Source of the DNA: Terriglobales bacterium
Lineage (GTDB): Bacteria; Acidobacteriota; Terriglobia; Terriglobales; Acidobacteriaceae
Length of the DNA stretch: 64,000 bases
NCBI GenBank assembly: GCA_035651655.1
Contig: DASRFG010000023.1
Coordinates: 248,001-312,000, forward strand
Direction of reading: 5' to 3'
Shown here: positions 36,983 through 45,894 of the stretch, one piece after another
How the letters are laid out: each line of letters starts with the position of its first letter
Numbering within the stretch: the stretch's first letter is position 1
The notes under the pieces: model-generated
What the model was told of the DNA's origin: nothing
Databases searched by the model: none
What the model saw: only the letters and a program-made list of their open reading frames with translations
Made by a program: the position numbers and the translations under genes

Positions 36983-38360
36983 GAACCGATGTTAACTTTT
37001 GCTTTGCCTCCGCGATTGCATGCGCCACCTGTGCCGGGGCGGTGCCGCCCTCGACATCATGAATGGAAAGCACGGATTCCAGAGAGAGGCGGGAATAGAC
37101 GTCTTTCTCGAACTCGGGACTGAACTGGCGAAGTTCTTCGAGCGCGAGATCCTGAAGCTCACAGCCCTTTGCCAGACAATGCTGGACGGCGTTGCCGACG
37201 CGCTCGTGAGCCAGGCGGAATGGCACTCCATGCCCAACCAGGTATGTGGCCGCGGCCCACGCATTCAGAAAACCGGATTGGGCGGCGTGCTGCATGCGCG
37301 GATAATTGAACTCCGCCGCTTTCATCCATCCCGTAACCAGCGGAAGAAGCGAGAGCAGACCTTCAGTGGCGTCGAACAATGGTTCCTGCGTCTCCTGAAG
37401 GTCCTTGTTGTAGGCCAGGGGCAAGCCTTTGAGCACGGTTACCAGGGTGGTGAAATCACCAATGGTTCGAGCGACTTTTGCCCTGGTCAGCTCCAGCAGG
37501 TCTGGATTCTTCTTTTGCGGCATGGCGCTGCTGCCGGTTGAGTATTTTTCCGGCGGGGCCACGAACCCGAATTCCTGAGTAGAGAAAAGAACCATCTCTT
37601 CAGCCCAGCGGCTGAGGTGCAGGCCCAAGAGGACCAGAGCATTCACAAATTCCAGCACAAAGTCGCGATCGGTGGTGGCGTCAATGCTGTTCGCCGTAGG
37701 CGCCTCGAATTCAAGCTTGGCAGCCATGGCGCGCCGGTCCAGCGGTAATGTCGCGCCCGCAACTGCCCCAGAGCCGAGCGGACAAAGGTTCAGCCGCTTC
37801 CGGCAATCGGCCAATCGGCCGAGGTCACGAAGTAACATTTCGACGTATGCCAGTAGCCAATGCGCTACAAGTACCGGCTCAGCGCGCTGCTGATGGGTAT
37901 AAGTGGGCATGGCGGCGCTCCCAGCCTGCTCGGCACGAGATACCAGTGCGTTGCCTAGCTCGGTAATCTCGCTTCGCAGCTGATCAATGCTGTCGCGGAT
38001 GTAGAGCCGCAGGTCCGTGGCGATCTGCTCGTTGCGACTGCGGCCACTATGCAGCTTGTAACCGGTGTCACGAATCAGCATGACCAAATGCTTTTCGACG
38101 AAGTGATGAACGTCTTCGGCATCGGCATCTTTTAGAAATGTTGGTGAGACATAGGCTTGCTCCCCGATCTGATCAAGGCCCGCAAGAATTGCATCCAGCT
38201 CGGCAGGCGACAGCACTCCGGCATTCTTCAGCGCATGTGCATGCACACGGCTGGCGGCGAGTTCGTGGGTCAAAAGTCGCTGATCGAAGGGAAATGATCT
38301 TTGCCAGCTTTCAAACTCAGGATCGAGCGGCTGCCGAAAACGCCCCAACCACATTTTCAT
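36957..38360 (-). CDS. argH: Argininosuccinate lyase
   Basis: ArgH cleaves argininosuccinate to arginine and fumarate, the last step of the pathway. The 467-residue fumarase-superfamily protein shows the signature GSSAMPQKKNPD near residue 280, the N-terminal LHSGRSRNEQIATDL near 103, and a conserved THQQRAEPVL near 153. It overlaps argG (ATGA, 4 nt) and the downstream ArgA-like gene. Length and motif order are normal. Confidence 0.96.
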   Translation of the reverse strand: MKMWLGRFRQPLDPEFESWQRSFPFDQRLLTHELAASRVHAHALKNAGVLSPAELDAILAGLDQIGEQAYVSPTFLKDADAEDVHHFVEKHLVMLIRDTGYKLHSGRSRNEQIATDLRLYIRDSIDQLRSEITELGNALVSRAEQAGSAAMPTYTHQQRAEPVLVAHWLLAYVEMLLRDLGRLADCRKRLNLCPLGSGAVAGATLPLDRRAMAAKLEFEAPTANSIDATTDRDFVLEFVNALVLLGLHLSRWAEEMVLFSTQEFGFVAPPEKYSTGSSAMPQKKNPDLLELTRAKVARTIGDFTTLVTVLKGLPLAYNKDLQETQEPLFDATEGLLSLLPLVTGWMKAAEFNYPRMQHAAQSGFLNAWAAATYLVGHGVPFRLAHERVGNAVQHCLAKGCELQDLALEELRQFSPEFEKDVYSRLSLESVLSIHDVEGGTAPAQVAHAIAEAKQKLTSVLEEAHAHA

Positions 38361-39565
38361 TTGGTCACCTCAGTGCGCACCTGCGCGCGTGACCGTGATG
38401 GCAATCCGAGAATGCGAATGAAACCTGCTGCGTCTTTTTGATCGTAATTGTCGCCCATGGTGAACGTTGCCAGATCAGTACGGTATAACGAATGTACGGA
38501 ATGCCGGCTGAGGACGGCAATGTTTCCCTTGTAAAGACCCAGCATTATGCTGCCGGTGATGTCTTTCTGCGTGGTCTCCACAAATGCATCGAGAGATTCG
38601 CGCAGCGGCGTGAACCATAGCCCGAAATAGACCAGTTCGGCATATTTGAGGGCGATGTGCTGCTTGAAATGCATGAGATCGCGATCCAGGCAGAGCGCCT
38701 CCAGTTCGCGGTGTGCAGTCAGAAGCAGGGTGCCACCCGGAGTCTCATAACAGCCACGTGACTTGATTCCCACGAACCGGTTCTCTACCAGGTCCACTCT
38801 ACCGATTGCGTTGCGGCCGCCAATCTCATCCAGCAGTTCCACTAACGAAACGGGATCATCCATAGACATCCCATTCACGGATACCGGCACGCCCTTTTCG
38901 AAGCCGATCTCGACCTGCTCTTCCCGATCGGGAGCATCTTGCGGTGAGCGGGTGAGTTGCCAGGTGCTGGCAAACGGCGGATTGGCAGCATCTTCCAGTT
39001 CACCGCCTTCATGGCTGATGTGCCACAAATTCCGATCACGGCTGTGGATCTTCTCCCGGCTCGCTGCCACCGGGATGCCGTGCTGCTCGGCGTAATCCAG
39101 GCAATCTTCGCGAGACTTGAGGTTCCACTCCCGCCACGGCGCGATGACTTTCAGCTCGGGTGCGAGCGCCTGATACGCCAGTTCAAAACGAACCTGGTCG
39201 TTGCCTTTGCCGGTGCAGCCGTGTGCGACGGCGGTAGCGCCCTCGCGCAAGGCGACCTCAACCTGGTGTTTGGCAATTACAGGTCGCGCCAGCGAGGTGC
39301 CTAGCAGGTATTTGTGCTCGTACACCGCGCCTGCCTTTAGTGCCCGAAAGACGTAGTCAGTAAGGAACTCCTCGCGCAGGTCCTCCACCACGACGTTACT
39401 GGCGCCGGTGGCGTATGCCTTCTTTACGACGGCCTCGAGATCATCACCCTGGCCGACATCGCCGACCATGGCAATCACGTCATAGGAATAGTTCTCCTTC
39501 AGCCAAGGAATAATGATCGAGGTATCCAGACCTCCGGAATATGCGAGGACGATTTTTTCACGCAT
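38357..39565 (-). CDS. argG: Argininosuccinate synthase
   Basis: ArgG joins citrulline and aspartate with ATP. The 402-residue protein has the N-type ATP pyrophosphatase motif AYSGGLDTS (residues 8-16), GCTGKGNDQVRFE near 115, and GRVDLVENRFVGIKSRG near 250. Its start overlaps the argF stop by 8 nt, and its stop overlaps argH by 4 nt, which fits one tightly packed operon. Confidence 0.97.
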   Translation of the reverse strand: MREKIVLAYSGGLDTSIIIPWLKENYSYDVIAMVGDVGQGDDLEAVVKKAYATGASNVVVEDLREEFLTDYVFRALKAGAVYEHKYLLGTSLARPVIAKHQVEVALREGATAVAHGCTGKGNDQVRFELAYQALAPELKVIAPWREWNLKSREDCLDYAEQHGIPVAASREKIHSRDRNLWHISHEGGELEDAANPPFASTWQLTRSPQDAPDREEQVEIGFEKGVPVSVNGMSMDDPVSLVELLDEIGGRNAIGRVDLVENRFVGIKSRGCYETPGGTLLLTAHRELEALCLDRDLMHFKQHIALKYAELVYFGLWFTPLRESLDAFVETTQKDITGSIMLGLYKGNIAVLSRHSVHSLYRTDLATFTMGDNYDQKDAAGFIRILGLPSRSRAQVRTEVTK

Positions 39566-40571
39566 TGGCGCTCCTTACCGGAAAACGGTTCATTCCGCCA
39601 CCGAGTAGCAATAGAAGAATGGCTTTTTGCACGTGCATGCGGCTCTCCGCCTGGTCGAAAACAACCGAGCGCGGCGAATCAATGACTCCGGCAGTGACTT
39701 CAGCGCCGCGGTGTGCCGGAAGACAGTGCATGAAAACGGCGTGGGGCGCGGCCAGTTTCATCAGATCTTCATTCACTTGATAGGAGGCAAAAATCGCGGC
39801 TCGCTGCTCGGCCTCTTGCTCGCGGCCCATGCTCGTCCAAGTGTCGGTGTAGACAGCGTCTGCACCGCACACTGCGACTTGCGCATAATGCCCGACCTCA
39901 ATGGTGGCCCCGGTCTTGCGGCCGATTTTGCGAGCGGCTGCCAGAAGGTGTGGATCCGGCCCGTAACCTTTGGGAGTGGCAATCCGAATCGAGGAGCCCA
40001 GGCAGGCGCAGGTAAGAAGCAGTGAATTGGCGACGTTATTGCCATCGCCGACGTAGGCCAGGTGAATGCTCTGCAGGTCATCGAACTTTTCCTGCAAGGT
40101 GAAATAGTCCGCCAGCGCCTGGCAAGGGTGCTCAAGATTACTGAGCGCGTTGATTACTGGAATGGAGGCATTCGCGGCCATCCCTTCCACAGTGGCGTGA
40201 TCAAAAGTGCGCAGAACAATTATGTCTACCCAGCGCTCCAGATTATGGGCCACATCGCTGAGGGGTTCGCGAGCGTCAATGCGCGCCGCCGTCTGGTCCA
40301 CGAAGAAAGAAGTCCCACCCAGGCTCGCCATGCCAGCCTCGAAAGTCAATCGGGTACGCAGCGAAGGTTTCTCGAAGAACATCACCATTTGTTTGCCCGC
40401 CAGGGCGGCGCGAAAATCGTGCGGTCGAGCCTTGATCAGACTAGCGAGATCGAGCACAGCCCGTACGTCATGGGGCGTGAGGTCGCGAATCGAAATCAAG
40501 TCTTGCGACCAGAATCCCTTCGCAACCTGAGTGCTGGTGACTGGCGCAGCATCAAGCGTGCGGGTGGCCAT
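39558..40571 (-). CDS. argF: Ornithine carbamoyltransferase
   Basis: ArgF forms citrulline from ornithine and carbamoyl phosphate. The 337-residue protein has the phosphate loop FEKPSLRTRLTFE near residue 65 (the SLRTR variant also occurs in other OTCases), LEHPCQALADYF near 147, and the ornithine-site HCLPAHRGAEV near 288. An N-acetylornithine carbamoyltransferase alternative is unlikely in this operon but cannot be excluded from motifs alone. A 27-nt gap separates it from argB upstream. Confidence 0.92.
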   Translation of the reverse strand: MATRTLDAAPVTSTQVAKGFWSQDLISIRDLTPHDVRAVLDLASLIKARPHDFRAALAGKQMVMFFEKPSLRTRLTFEAGMASLGGTSFFVDQTAARIDAREPLSDVAHNLERWVDIIVLRTFDHATVEGMAANASIPVINALSNLEHPCQALADYFTLQEKFDDLQSIHLAYVGDGNNVANSLLLTCACLGSSIRIATPKGYGPDPHLLAAARKIGRKTGATIEVGHYAQVAVCGADAVYTDTWTSMGREQEAEQRAAIFASYQVNEDLMKLAAPHAVFMHCLPAHRGAEVTAGVIDSPRSVVFDQAESRMHVQKAILLLLLGGGMNRFPVRSANA

Positions 40572-40598
40572 GTTGGGTCCCTCCTACTAAAGGAAAGT

Positions 40599-41384
40599 TC
40601 ATGCGACGATTACCTCCGTGCCGCAGTCGAGCTTGGAAAAATAAAATTGCGGTAGAACATCGGCTTGAGCGGCTGGCAGGATACGCACCCGGCGCACGCC
40701 GCGTTTAAGAGCGTGACCACAGGCCTCGAGTTTGGGAATCATGCCGCCGCCGATGATCGAGCCTGCTGCCAGCCCGGCGATCTCTTTCAGGTCGAGCCAG
40801 GGCATGACGGATCCATCTGCGTTTCTTACTCCGGGAACATCGGTTAGAAATATGAGCGCGTTGGCCTGGCAGGCGACCGCACAGGCGGCCGCCATCTGGT
40901 CGGCATTGACGTTGTAATACTCGCGATCGGATCCGAGAGCCACGCTGGCGATCACCGGTATGCCGCCATTCATCCAGATCGCCTCCAGCCAGCGACATTC
41001 AACCAACGCAATTTCGCCCACAAACCCGAGGTCGCAGCCGTCTGTCTGCTTCTTGCGTGCGCGGAAGCTGGCGCCATCGCCGCCGCAGAGGCCGATTGCG
41101 GGCCGTCCAGCGGCGCTGATCGCCGCCACCAAAGTCTTGTTGACAATTCCTGCCAGCACCATAATCGCAACGTCCCGGGTTTCGGCATCTGTAACACGCA
41201 ACCCGTTTACAAATTCGCTCTCTTTTCCGAGGTGTTTCAGAGCGCGCGTTAAAGCAGCGCCGCCCCCATGGACCACGGCGATGCTGTGGCCGTCCTGAGC
41301 CAGTTGAACCACCGCTTGCGCGCATTTGTGCAGCACTGATTTATCTTCCAGCGCGGCCCCGCCGAGTTTGACCACTACTTTCAA
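40599..41384 (-). CDS. argB: Acetylglutamate kinase
   Basis: ArgB phosphorylates N-acetylglutamate. The 261-residue amino-acid-kinase protein has KLGGAALEDK at 6-15 and VVHGGGAALTRAL near 38, and the ATP-site region LTDVPGVRNADG near 193. Start is TTG 41384 (41382-41384), overlapping the argC stop as TTGA, with GGAAGG about 11 nt upstream. The short N-terminus, without the arginine-sensing helix of allosteric NAGKs, suggests little feedback inhibition, as in E. coli-type enzymes. Confidence 0.93.
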   Translation of the reverse strand: MKVVVKLGGAALEDKSVLHKCAQAVVQLAQDGHSIAVVHGGGAALTRALKHLGKESEFVNGLRVTDAETRDVAIMVLAGIVNKTLVAAISAAGRPAIGLCGGDGASFRARKKQTDGCDLGFVGEIALVECRWLEAIWMNGGIPVIASVALGSDREYYNVNADQMAAACAVACQANALIFLTDVPGVRNADGSVMPWLDLKEIAGLAAGSIIGGGMIPKLEACGHALKRGVRRVRILPAAQADVLPQFYFSKLDCGTEVIVA

Positions 41385-42427
41385 TTCAGGCCTTCCGTTT
41401 CATTCCAGCCATACATGACGTTCATGTTCTGGATCGCCTGGCCAGCCGCGCCTTTCAGCAGATTGTCCACGCAGGAAATCACCACCAGGCGCTGTCCGTC
41501 CTCGGCAAGGCAGAAGCCGAGATCGCAGTAGTTGGTGCGTAACGAGAACTGGATCTGAGGCAGAGTTGGCGGGGCAAAAACCCGAATCCACGGTCGGCCA
41601 CTGTAGAAACTGCGAAAACACTCTTCTATGGCTGCCGTATCTGTGGGCTGGCGCAAATGCACATAGATGGTGGACATGATGCCGCGAGGAATCGGCAGCA
41701 GGTGCGGTGTAAAGGTCAGCTCGCAGTTCTTTAGAGCCAGCTGCTCAAGAATTTCTCCGGTGTGTCGGTGTCCGAAAACCGAATATGCCGACACGTTCTC
41801 CGCCACGGAGACAAAGTGGGTGCGCGAGCTCGGCTCCTTCCCTGCCCCGGATACGCCGGATTTAGAATCAGAAACAATTCCGCGCTCGCGATCCACGAGG
41901 CTGGCCCGCAGCAACGGCGCCAACGCAAGAATCACGGATGTCGAATAGCAACCGGGATTTGCGACCAGGCTTGCTCTGGCAATTTCATCGTGGTTCAGCT
42001 CTGGTAAGCCATACACGGCCTTTTCAATAAGCGTGGCGGCAGTCGCCGGGTCGGCGTCGTTAAAGCCGTACACCGCTCGGTACTGCGCCTGCTTGAGTCG
42101 CCACGCGCCGCTCAGGTCTATTACCCGAAGAGCTTCCTCGGCCGCCTCCGGCACCAGGCTGCGGGAAACTTCGTGGGGAGTGGCAAGGAACAAGAGTTCC
42201 ACACCACTTTCTTTCAGCCTTGACCATGAAAATGCTTCGAGAGGATAACCGCCGTTCCCAGACAAGGCGGGAAATACGTCCGCGAGATTCTCCGGTCCGA
42301 CTTCCCCATTCTGGCGCCGCAAGAATGTTGGCTTCGCGAGGCGTGGGTGGTGAGAGAGGAGACGCACTAGTTCCAGGCCGGCATAACCAGTGACGCCCAA
42401 CACTGCGACCTTCAATTGCGAGGGCAT
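41381..42427 (-). CDS. argC: N-acetyl-gamma-glutamyl-phosphate reductase
   Basis: ArgC reduces the acyl phosphate to the semialdehyde. The 348-residue protein has the NADP motif VLGVTGYAGLELVRLL at 9-24, the nucleophile Cys160 in NPGCYST, and the catalytic His in FGHRHTGEI. The frame is open to 42640, but the extra 71 residues are an argR shadow; ATG 42427 overlaps the argR stop as TAATG, and residues 5-24 match the family N-terminus. It couples argR to the biosynthetic genes. Confidence 0.95.
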   Translation of the reverse strand: MPSQLKVAVLGVTGYAGLELVRLLSHHPRLAKPTFLRRQNGEVGPENLADVFPALSGNGGYPLEAFSWSRLKESGVELLFLATPHEVSRSLVPEAAEEALRVIDLSGAWRLKQAQYRAVYGFNDADPATAATLIEKAVYGLPELNHDEIARASLVANPGCYSTSVILALAPLLRASLVDRERGIVSDSKSGVSGAGKEPSSRTHFVSVAENVSAYSVFGHRHTGEILEQLALKNCELTFTPHLLPIPRGIMSTIYVHLRQPTDTAAIEECFRSFYSGRPWIRVFAPPTLPQIQFSLRTNYCDLGFCLAEDGQRLVVISCVDNLLKGAAGQAIQNMNVMYGWNETEGLN

Positions 42428-42885
42428 TACGCGAGCATCTCCCTGATCCTGAGCGCCAGCTTGTTGGCCGCCTTTTTGTCTGGAGTCACAATCAAAATCG
42501 CATCGTCTCCTGCAATCGTTCCAACCACCTCCGGCCAGCTCTCTGCGTCCAGCGCCGCCGCGACAGGCTGCGCGCTGCCCACGGTGGTCTTGATTACGAG
42601 CAGGTTTTGCGCCGCCCGCACCTCGAGCACGAACTCCCACACCAGCCGTGAGACTGAAGGCAGAGCGGCTTCGAGAGCGAGCCCACCTTCCGGCAGCGCA
42701 TAACCACTCCCGGTCTTGACCAAGCCGAGTTCGTGCACGTCGCGAGAGAGAGTGGCCTGCCCAACCTTGAATCCTTTTTTGCTCAACGCATGCTGCAGCT
42801 CATCCTGATTACCGATAGAGTCTTTGCTGACTAACTCCAGGATTGCTTTTTGCCGTGCCGTTTTCCCGTATGAAAAAATATTCAT
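42427..42885 (-). CDS. argR: Arginine repressor
   Basis: ArgR is a hexameric, arginine-sensing repressor. The 152-residue protein has the N-terminal winged helix with GNQDELQHALSKKGFKV then QATLSRDVHELGLVK (DNA recognition helix) and the C-terminal arginine-binding/oligomerisation domain with GTIAGDDAILIVTPDK. It is first in the arg operon and lies directly behind a perfect ARG box. No Shine-Dalgarno sequence is visible before ATG 42885, so a leaderless or very short 5' leader is possible. Confidence 0.95.
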   Translation of the reverse strand: MNIFSYGKTARQKAILELVSKDSIGNQDELQHALSKKGFKVGQATLSRDVHELGLVKTGSGYALPEGGLALEAALPSVSRLVWEFVLEVRAAQNLLVIKTTVGSAQPVAAALDAESWPEVVGTIAGDDAILIVTPDKKAANKLALRIREMLA

Positions 42886-42889
42886 GACA

Positions 42890-42905
42890 ACGAATAATTA
42901 TTCGT
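42890..42905. promoter_or_regulatory. ARG box (ArgR operator)
   Basis: ACGAATAATTATTCGT is a perfect 16-bp palindrome with the GAAT-n4-ATTC core of known ArgR boxes (consensus wTGAATwwwwATTCAw). It ends 4 nt before the argR ATG (42885) on the minus strand and overlaps a possible -10 region (AATTAT, 42899-42894) of a TTGCCT (42922-42917) -35. It supports autoregulation and repression of the whole arg operon; only the sequence match is shown here. Confidence 0.8.
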
Positions 42906-43030
42906 GCTATTGTCCTAGGCAATCGTTGCTGCTGTCAAGCCTGAAGTTCGGCACCGGACCCATCGGACCTGACCAGAAAACCGCCCAACTGGGCCCCCCA
43001 GGCAGAAACGGCAGGGAGGAGCGTAAGAAT

Positions 43031-44167
43031 TTGACCAACAAAATTGAGTTCTACGGTCACGTCAAGCAGTATCACGGCCTCAAACAGGAGATTGATGAAG
43101 CCATTCACTCCGTCCTGGAGAGCGGCGCCTATGTGCTCGGCCCGCAACTCACGAAGTTCGAAGAAGAGCTTGCGCAATACATGAACACGCAGCAGGCGGT
43201 CGGCCTGAATTCGGGCACAGACGCACTCTTGCTGAGCTTCCTCGCTTTGGGAATCGGCCCGGGGGATGAGGTCATCACCACCGCGAACACATTCTTTGCG
43301 ACGGCTGAGGCCATCTGGCTGGCAGGCGCAACCCCTGTGTTCGTGGATTCCGAGCCGAAGACACGCAACATTGACGTGACCAAGATCGAAGCCGCCATCA
43401 CCCCGAAGACGCGCGCCATTGTGCCGGTGCACTTGTATGGATTGACCGCCGACATGCCGGCAGTAGCAAGAATTGCCAAGGCGCACGGACTATTCGTGGT
43501 GGAGGACTGCGCCCAGGCTATCGGCGCGCGCGGCGACACCTTTGCTATTGGCGAGCTGAGTGACGCCGTGTGCTTGAGCTTCATCATTCAGAAGAACCTC
43601 GGTTGTTTCGGCGATGGTGGGGCCGTGGTCACGAACCAGAAAGAGCTGGCCACCTCTATCCGCAGGCTGCGCAATCACGGTTCACTGAAGCGCTCTTATC
43701 ACAGCATTGGTTACAACAGCCGGCTGGATGAGCTGCAGGCAGCGATTTTGAGGGTAAAGCTGAAGCGAGTAGACGAATGGAGCGAGACCCGGCGCGCGTT
43801 GGCGCGGGTTTATGACAAAGTATTAAAAGACGCGCCCATGGCACTCCCCTACACCCCTGCGGGGTACGAGCATGTCTATCACCTGTATGTGATCGAATGC
43901 ACTGACCGCGATGATCTGCAGGCGTATCTCGCCTCCCAAGGCATTACCGCACTCACGCACTACCCGATTGCGATTCACCAGCAGGAAGGATTTCCGTGGG
44001 GGCGGGCTGCGAAACTAAGTCCGCTGCCGGTTTCTGAAAGGTCGGCGGCGACCGTCCTTTCGCTCCCGATGTATCCCGAACTTACTCACGCCGAGGTCGA
44101 GCGGGTGGCCGAAGAAGTCCTGGCTTGGAGCACTAGCGCTCAGCGCCTGGCGGCGGGTGCAGACTGA
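43031..44167 (+). CDS. DegT/DnrJ/EryC1/StrS family sugar aminotransferase
   Basis: A 378-residue PLP aminotransferase of the sugar-nucleotide aminotransferase family. The PLP lysine is Lys188 in SFIIQKNLGCFGDGG. Other family points are GTDALLLSFLALGIGPGDEV near 62 and VPVHLYGLTADMPA near 131. It probably transfers an amino group to a keto sugar nucleotide for polysaccharide or glycoprotein synthesis. TTG 43031 has AGGGAGGAG at 43013-43021; the frame is open to 42824 but the extension overlaps argR. Sugar-nucleotide epimerase genes lie at 47-51 kb, not adjacent. Confidence 0.85.
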   Translation: MTNKIEFYGHVKQYHGLKQEIDEAIHSVLESGAYVLGPQLTKFEEELAQYMNTQQAVGLNSGTDALLLSFLALGIGPGDEVITTANTFFATAEAIWLAGATPVFVDSEPKTRNIDVTKIEAAITPKTRAIVPVHLYGLTADMPAVARIAKAHGLFVVEDCAQAIGARGDTFAIGELSDAVCLSFIIQKNLGCFGDGGAVVTNQKELATSIRRLRNHGSLKRSYHSIGYNSRLDELQAAILRVKLKRVDEWSETRRALARVYDKVLKDAPMALPYTPAGYEHVYHLYVIECTDRDDLQAYLASQGITALTHYPIAIHQQEGFPWGRAAKLSPLPVSERSAATVLSLPMYPELTHAEVERVAEEVLAWSTSAQRLAAGAD

Positions 44168-44194
44168 GAAACTAAGAGTTAAGCGTAAGAAATA

Positions 44195-44256
44195 TGCGGC
44201 GGACACTGGTATCCGCCGCACGCCCTGCAGCACTCTCGCGGGCGAGAGCGCCCGCG
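44195..44256. repeat. Two adjacent GC-rich inverted repeats downstream of the DegT gene
   Basis: TGCGGCGGA (44195-44203) with TCCGCCGCA (44212-44220) is a perfect 9-bp stem; CGCGGGCG (44237-44244), loop AGAG, CGCCCGCG (44249-44256) is a second, 8-bp stem. A U tract is absent. They may end the DegT transcript or be REP-like palindromes. Confidence 0.5.
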
Positions 44257-44364
44257 CTACCCGACCTTCTGCGGGTGCCCCACGGTGTGTGGCCTTCCCG
44301 GCGATCACACTATAAAATGAAAGCCCTTGTAAGGGATTCGTGTACTCATGGGGAGGACTTATAT

Positions 44365-45363
44365 ATGAAGCTCACACCGGGAAAGCTGAAAGGCCTGAAG
44401 GCCGTTTCGAACGAGCGCGGCGTTATCGCTGCCGCCGCAATGGACCAGCGCGGCTCGCTAAAAAAAGCTCTGGGTGCCAACGCCACAGACGCGCAACTTA
44501 CCGAATTCAAAGCGCTGGTCACAGAGGTGCTGACGCCGCATGCCAGTGCCATCCTGCTCGATCCCGAGTGGGGCCTTCCCGCCGCCAAGCGCCGCGCCAA
44601 GAACGCCGGCCTGCTGCTCGCCTATGAGAAGACAGGCTATGACAAGACCGGGCCCGGCCGTCTGCCTGATCTGCTAGATCATTGGTCAGGCCGCCGCCTG
44701 AAAGAAGCCGGCGCGGACGCCGTCAAGATCCTTCTCTACTACACGCCCTTCGATCCCAAGGACATTAATGAAAGAAAGCATGCCTGGGTGGAGCGCATCG
44801 GCGACGAATGCCGCGGCAACGACATTCCCTATTTCCTGGAATTTGTCGGCTATGAAGAAGGCGCCGACGAAAAGGGCTTGGACTACGCGAAAAAGAAGCC
44901 CGAGATTGTGACCCGGAGCATCGAGGAATTCAGCAAAGAACGCTACGGGGTTGACGTGCTGAAGGTCGAGGTGCCGGTGAACATGAAATTCGTCGAGGGC
45001 ACGAAGGCATTCGCCGGGCAGAAGGCATACTCCAAGAAAGAAGCCATGGACCACTTCCGCCGCGCCGCAGCCGCTGCCAAGAAGCCATTTATTTATCTTT
45101 CAGCGGGAGTGAGCAACGCTGAATTCACCGAGTCGCTGGAGCTGGCGGCCGAGGCCCAGGTGAAATTCAATGGTGTGCTGTGTGGCCGCGCAACTTGGAA
45201 AGACGGCATCCCGATTTATGCGCAGCAAGGCCCAGAAGCTTTCCGCAAGTGGTTGTTGGACCAGGGCGTGAAGAACATCGAGAACGTCAACCAACGGCTG
45301 AAGGCGGCAACTTCCTGGTACGCAATCTACGAGGTGAAAGAGCCGGCGATGGTCGGCGCATAA
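44365..45363 (+). CDS. LacD-like tagatose-1,6-bisphosphate aldolase family protein
   Basis: A 332-residue class I (Schiff-base) aldolase of the LacD/tagatose-bisphosphate aldolase family. The N-terminal ERGVIAAAAMDQRGSLKKAL (about 17-36) and the Schiff-base lysine in GVDVLKVEVPVN (Lys200) are seen. Known members cleave tagatose 1,6-bisphosphate, fructose bisphosphate or related sugars; the substrate cannot be set here. ATG 44365 has GGGGAGGA upstream; the frame is open to 44194, but that part lacks family similarity. DoxX lies 51 nt downstream. Confidence 0.85.
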   Translation: MKLTPGKLKGLKAVSNERGVIAAAAMDQRGSLKKALGANATDAQLTEFKALVTEVLTPHASAILLDPEWGLPAAKRRAKNAGLLLAYEKTGYDKTGPGRLPDLLDHWSGRRLKEAGADAVKILLYYTPFDPKDINERKHAWVERIGDECRGNDIPYFLEFVGYEEGADEKGLDYAKKKPEIVTRSIEEFSKERYGVDVLKVEVPVNMKFVEGTKAFAGQKAYSKKEAMDHFRRAAAAAKKPFIYLSAGVSNAEFTESLELAAEAQVKFNGVLCGRATWKDGIPIYAQQGPEAFRKWLLDQGVKNIENVNQRLKAATSWYAIYEVKEPAMVGA

Positions 45364-45414
45364 ACTAAGCGGTCCCGAAGAAGGGCCTGCCAGCCGCGCT
45401 TGGAGGAAGATCCT

Positions 45415-45894
45415 GTGCTCCGGAAGGTGCTCAACACTGAAGACGATTGGGTGCTGACGTTGATGCGGGTGGTAGTCGGAATTGTGATCTTCCCTCATGG
45501 CGCGCAACTGCTATTGGGTTGGTTTGGTGGCTACGGTTATCACGCCAGCATTGCTGGCTTTGCACGTGAGGGGATTCCGCCGGTGTTCGGTTTTCTCGCC
45601 ATCGTTTCCGAATTTCTTGGCAGCATTGGCCTGATCATCGGTTTTATGGCCAGGGTAGCTGCCTTGGGCATTGCGGTGGACATGGTTGTCGCAATCTTCA
45701 AGGTCCATCTCCCTTATGGGTTTTTCATGAACTGGTTGGGCACGCAAAAAGGCGAGGGATACGAATTTCATCTGTTGGCATTAGCGCTGCTGATTGCCAT
45801 CTTCGTCAGAGGAGCTGGTGCATTTTCCTTAGATCATGCTGTTAGCCGTTCCCTGACTCGCAGCGCCTCCACCCCAGTGCCCTCGAGGGCGTGA
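45415..45894 (+). CDS. DoxX family membrane protein
   Basis: A 159-residue DoxX-type membrane protein with four helices (about residues 15-35, 50-75, 78-98, 118-138). The first helix motif LMRVVVGIVIFPHGAQLLLGWFGGYG is characteristic. Family members support quinone-linked redox reactions, but the function is generally unknown. GTG 45415 with GGAGGA at 45402-45407 is chosen over TTG 45400. The stop overlaps the engB start by 4 nt (GTGA), so both may be one transcript. Confidence 0.8.
   Translation: MLRKVLNTEDDWVLTLMRVVVGIVIFPHGAQLLLGWFGGYGYHASIAGFAREGIPPVFGFLAIVSEFLGSIGLIIGFMARVAALGIAVDMVVAIFKVHLPYGFFMNWLGTQKGEGYEFHLLALALLIAIFVRGAGAFSLDHAVSRSLTRSASTPVPSRA

Noticed and set aside
42428-42640. 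N-terminal 71-residue extension of argC
   Set aside because: It is the argR sequence read in another frame; ATG 42427 fits the family start and the TAATG coupling.
44194-44364. Upstream extension of the LacD-like gene
   Set aside because: Encodes two GC-rich inverted repeats, not family sequence; ATG 44365 has a strong SD.
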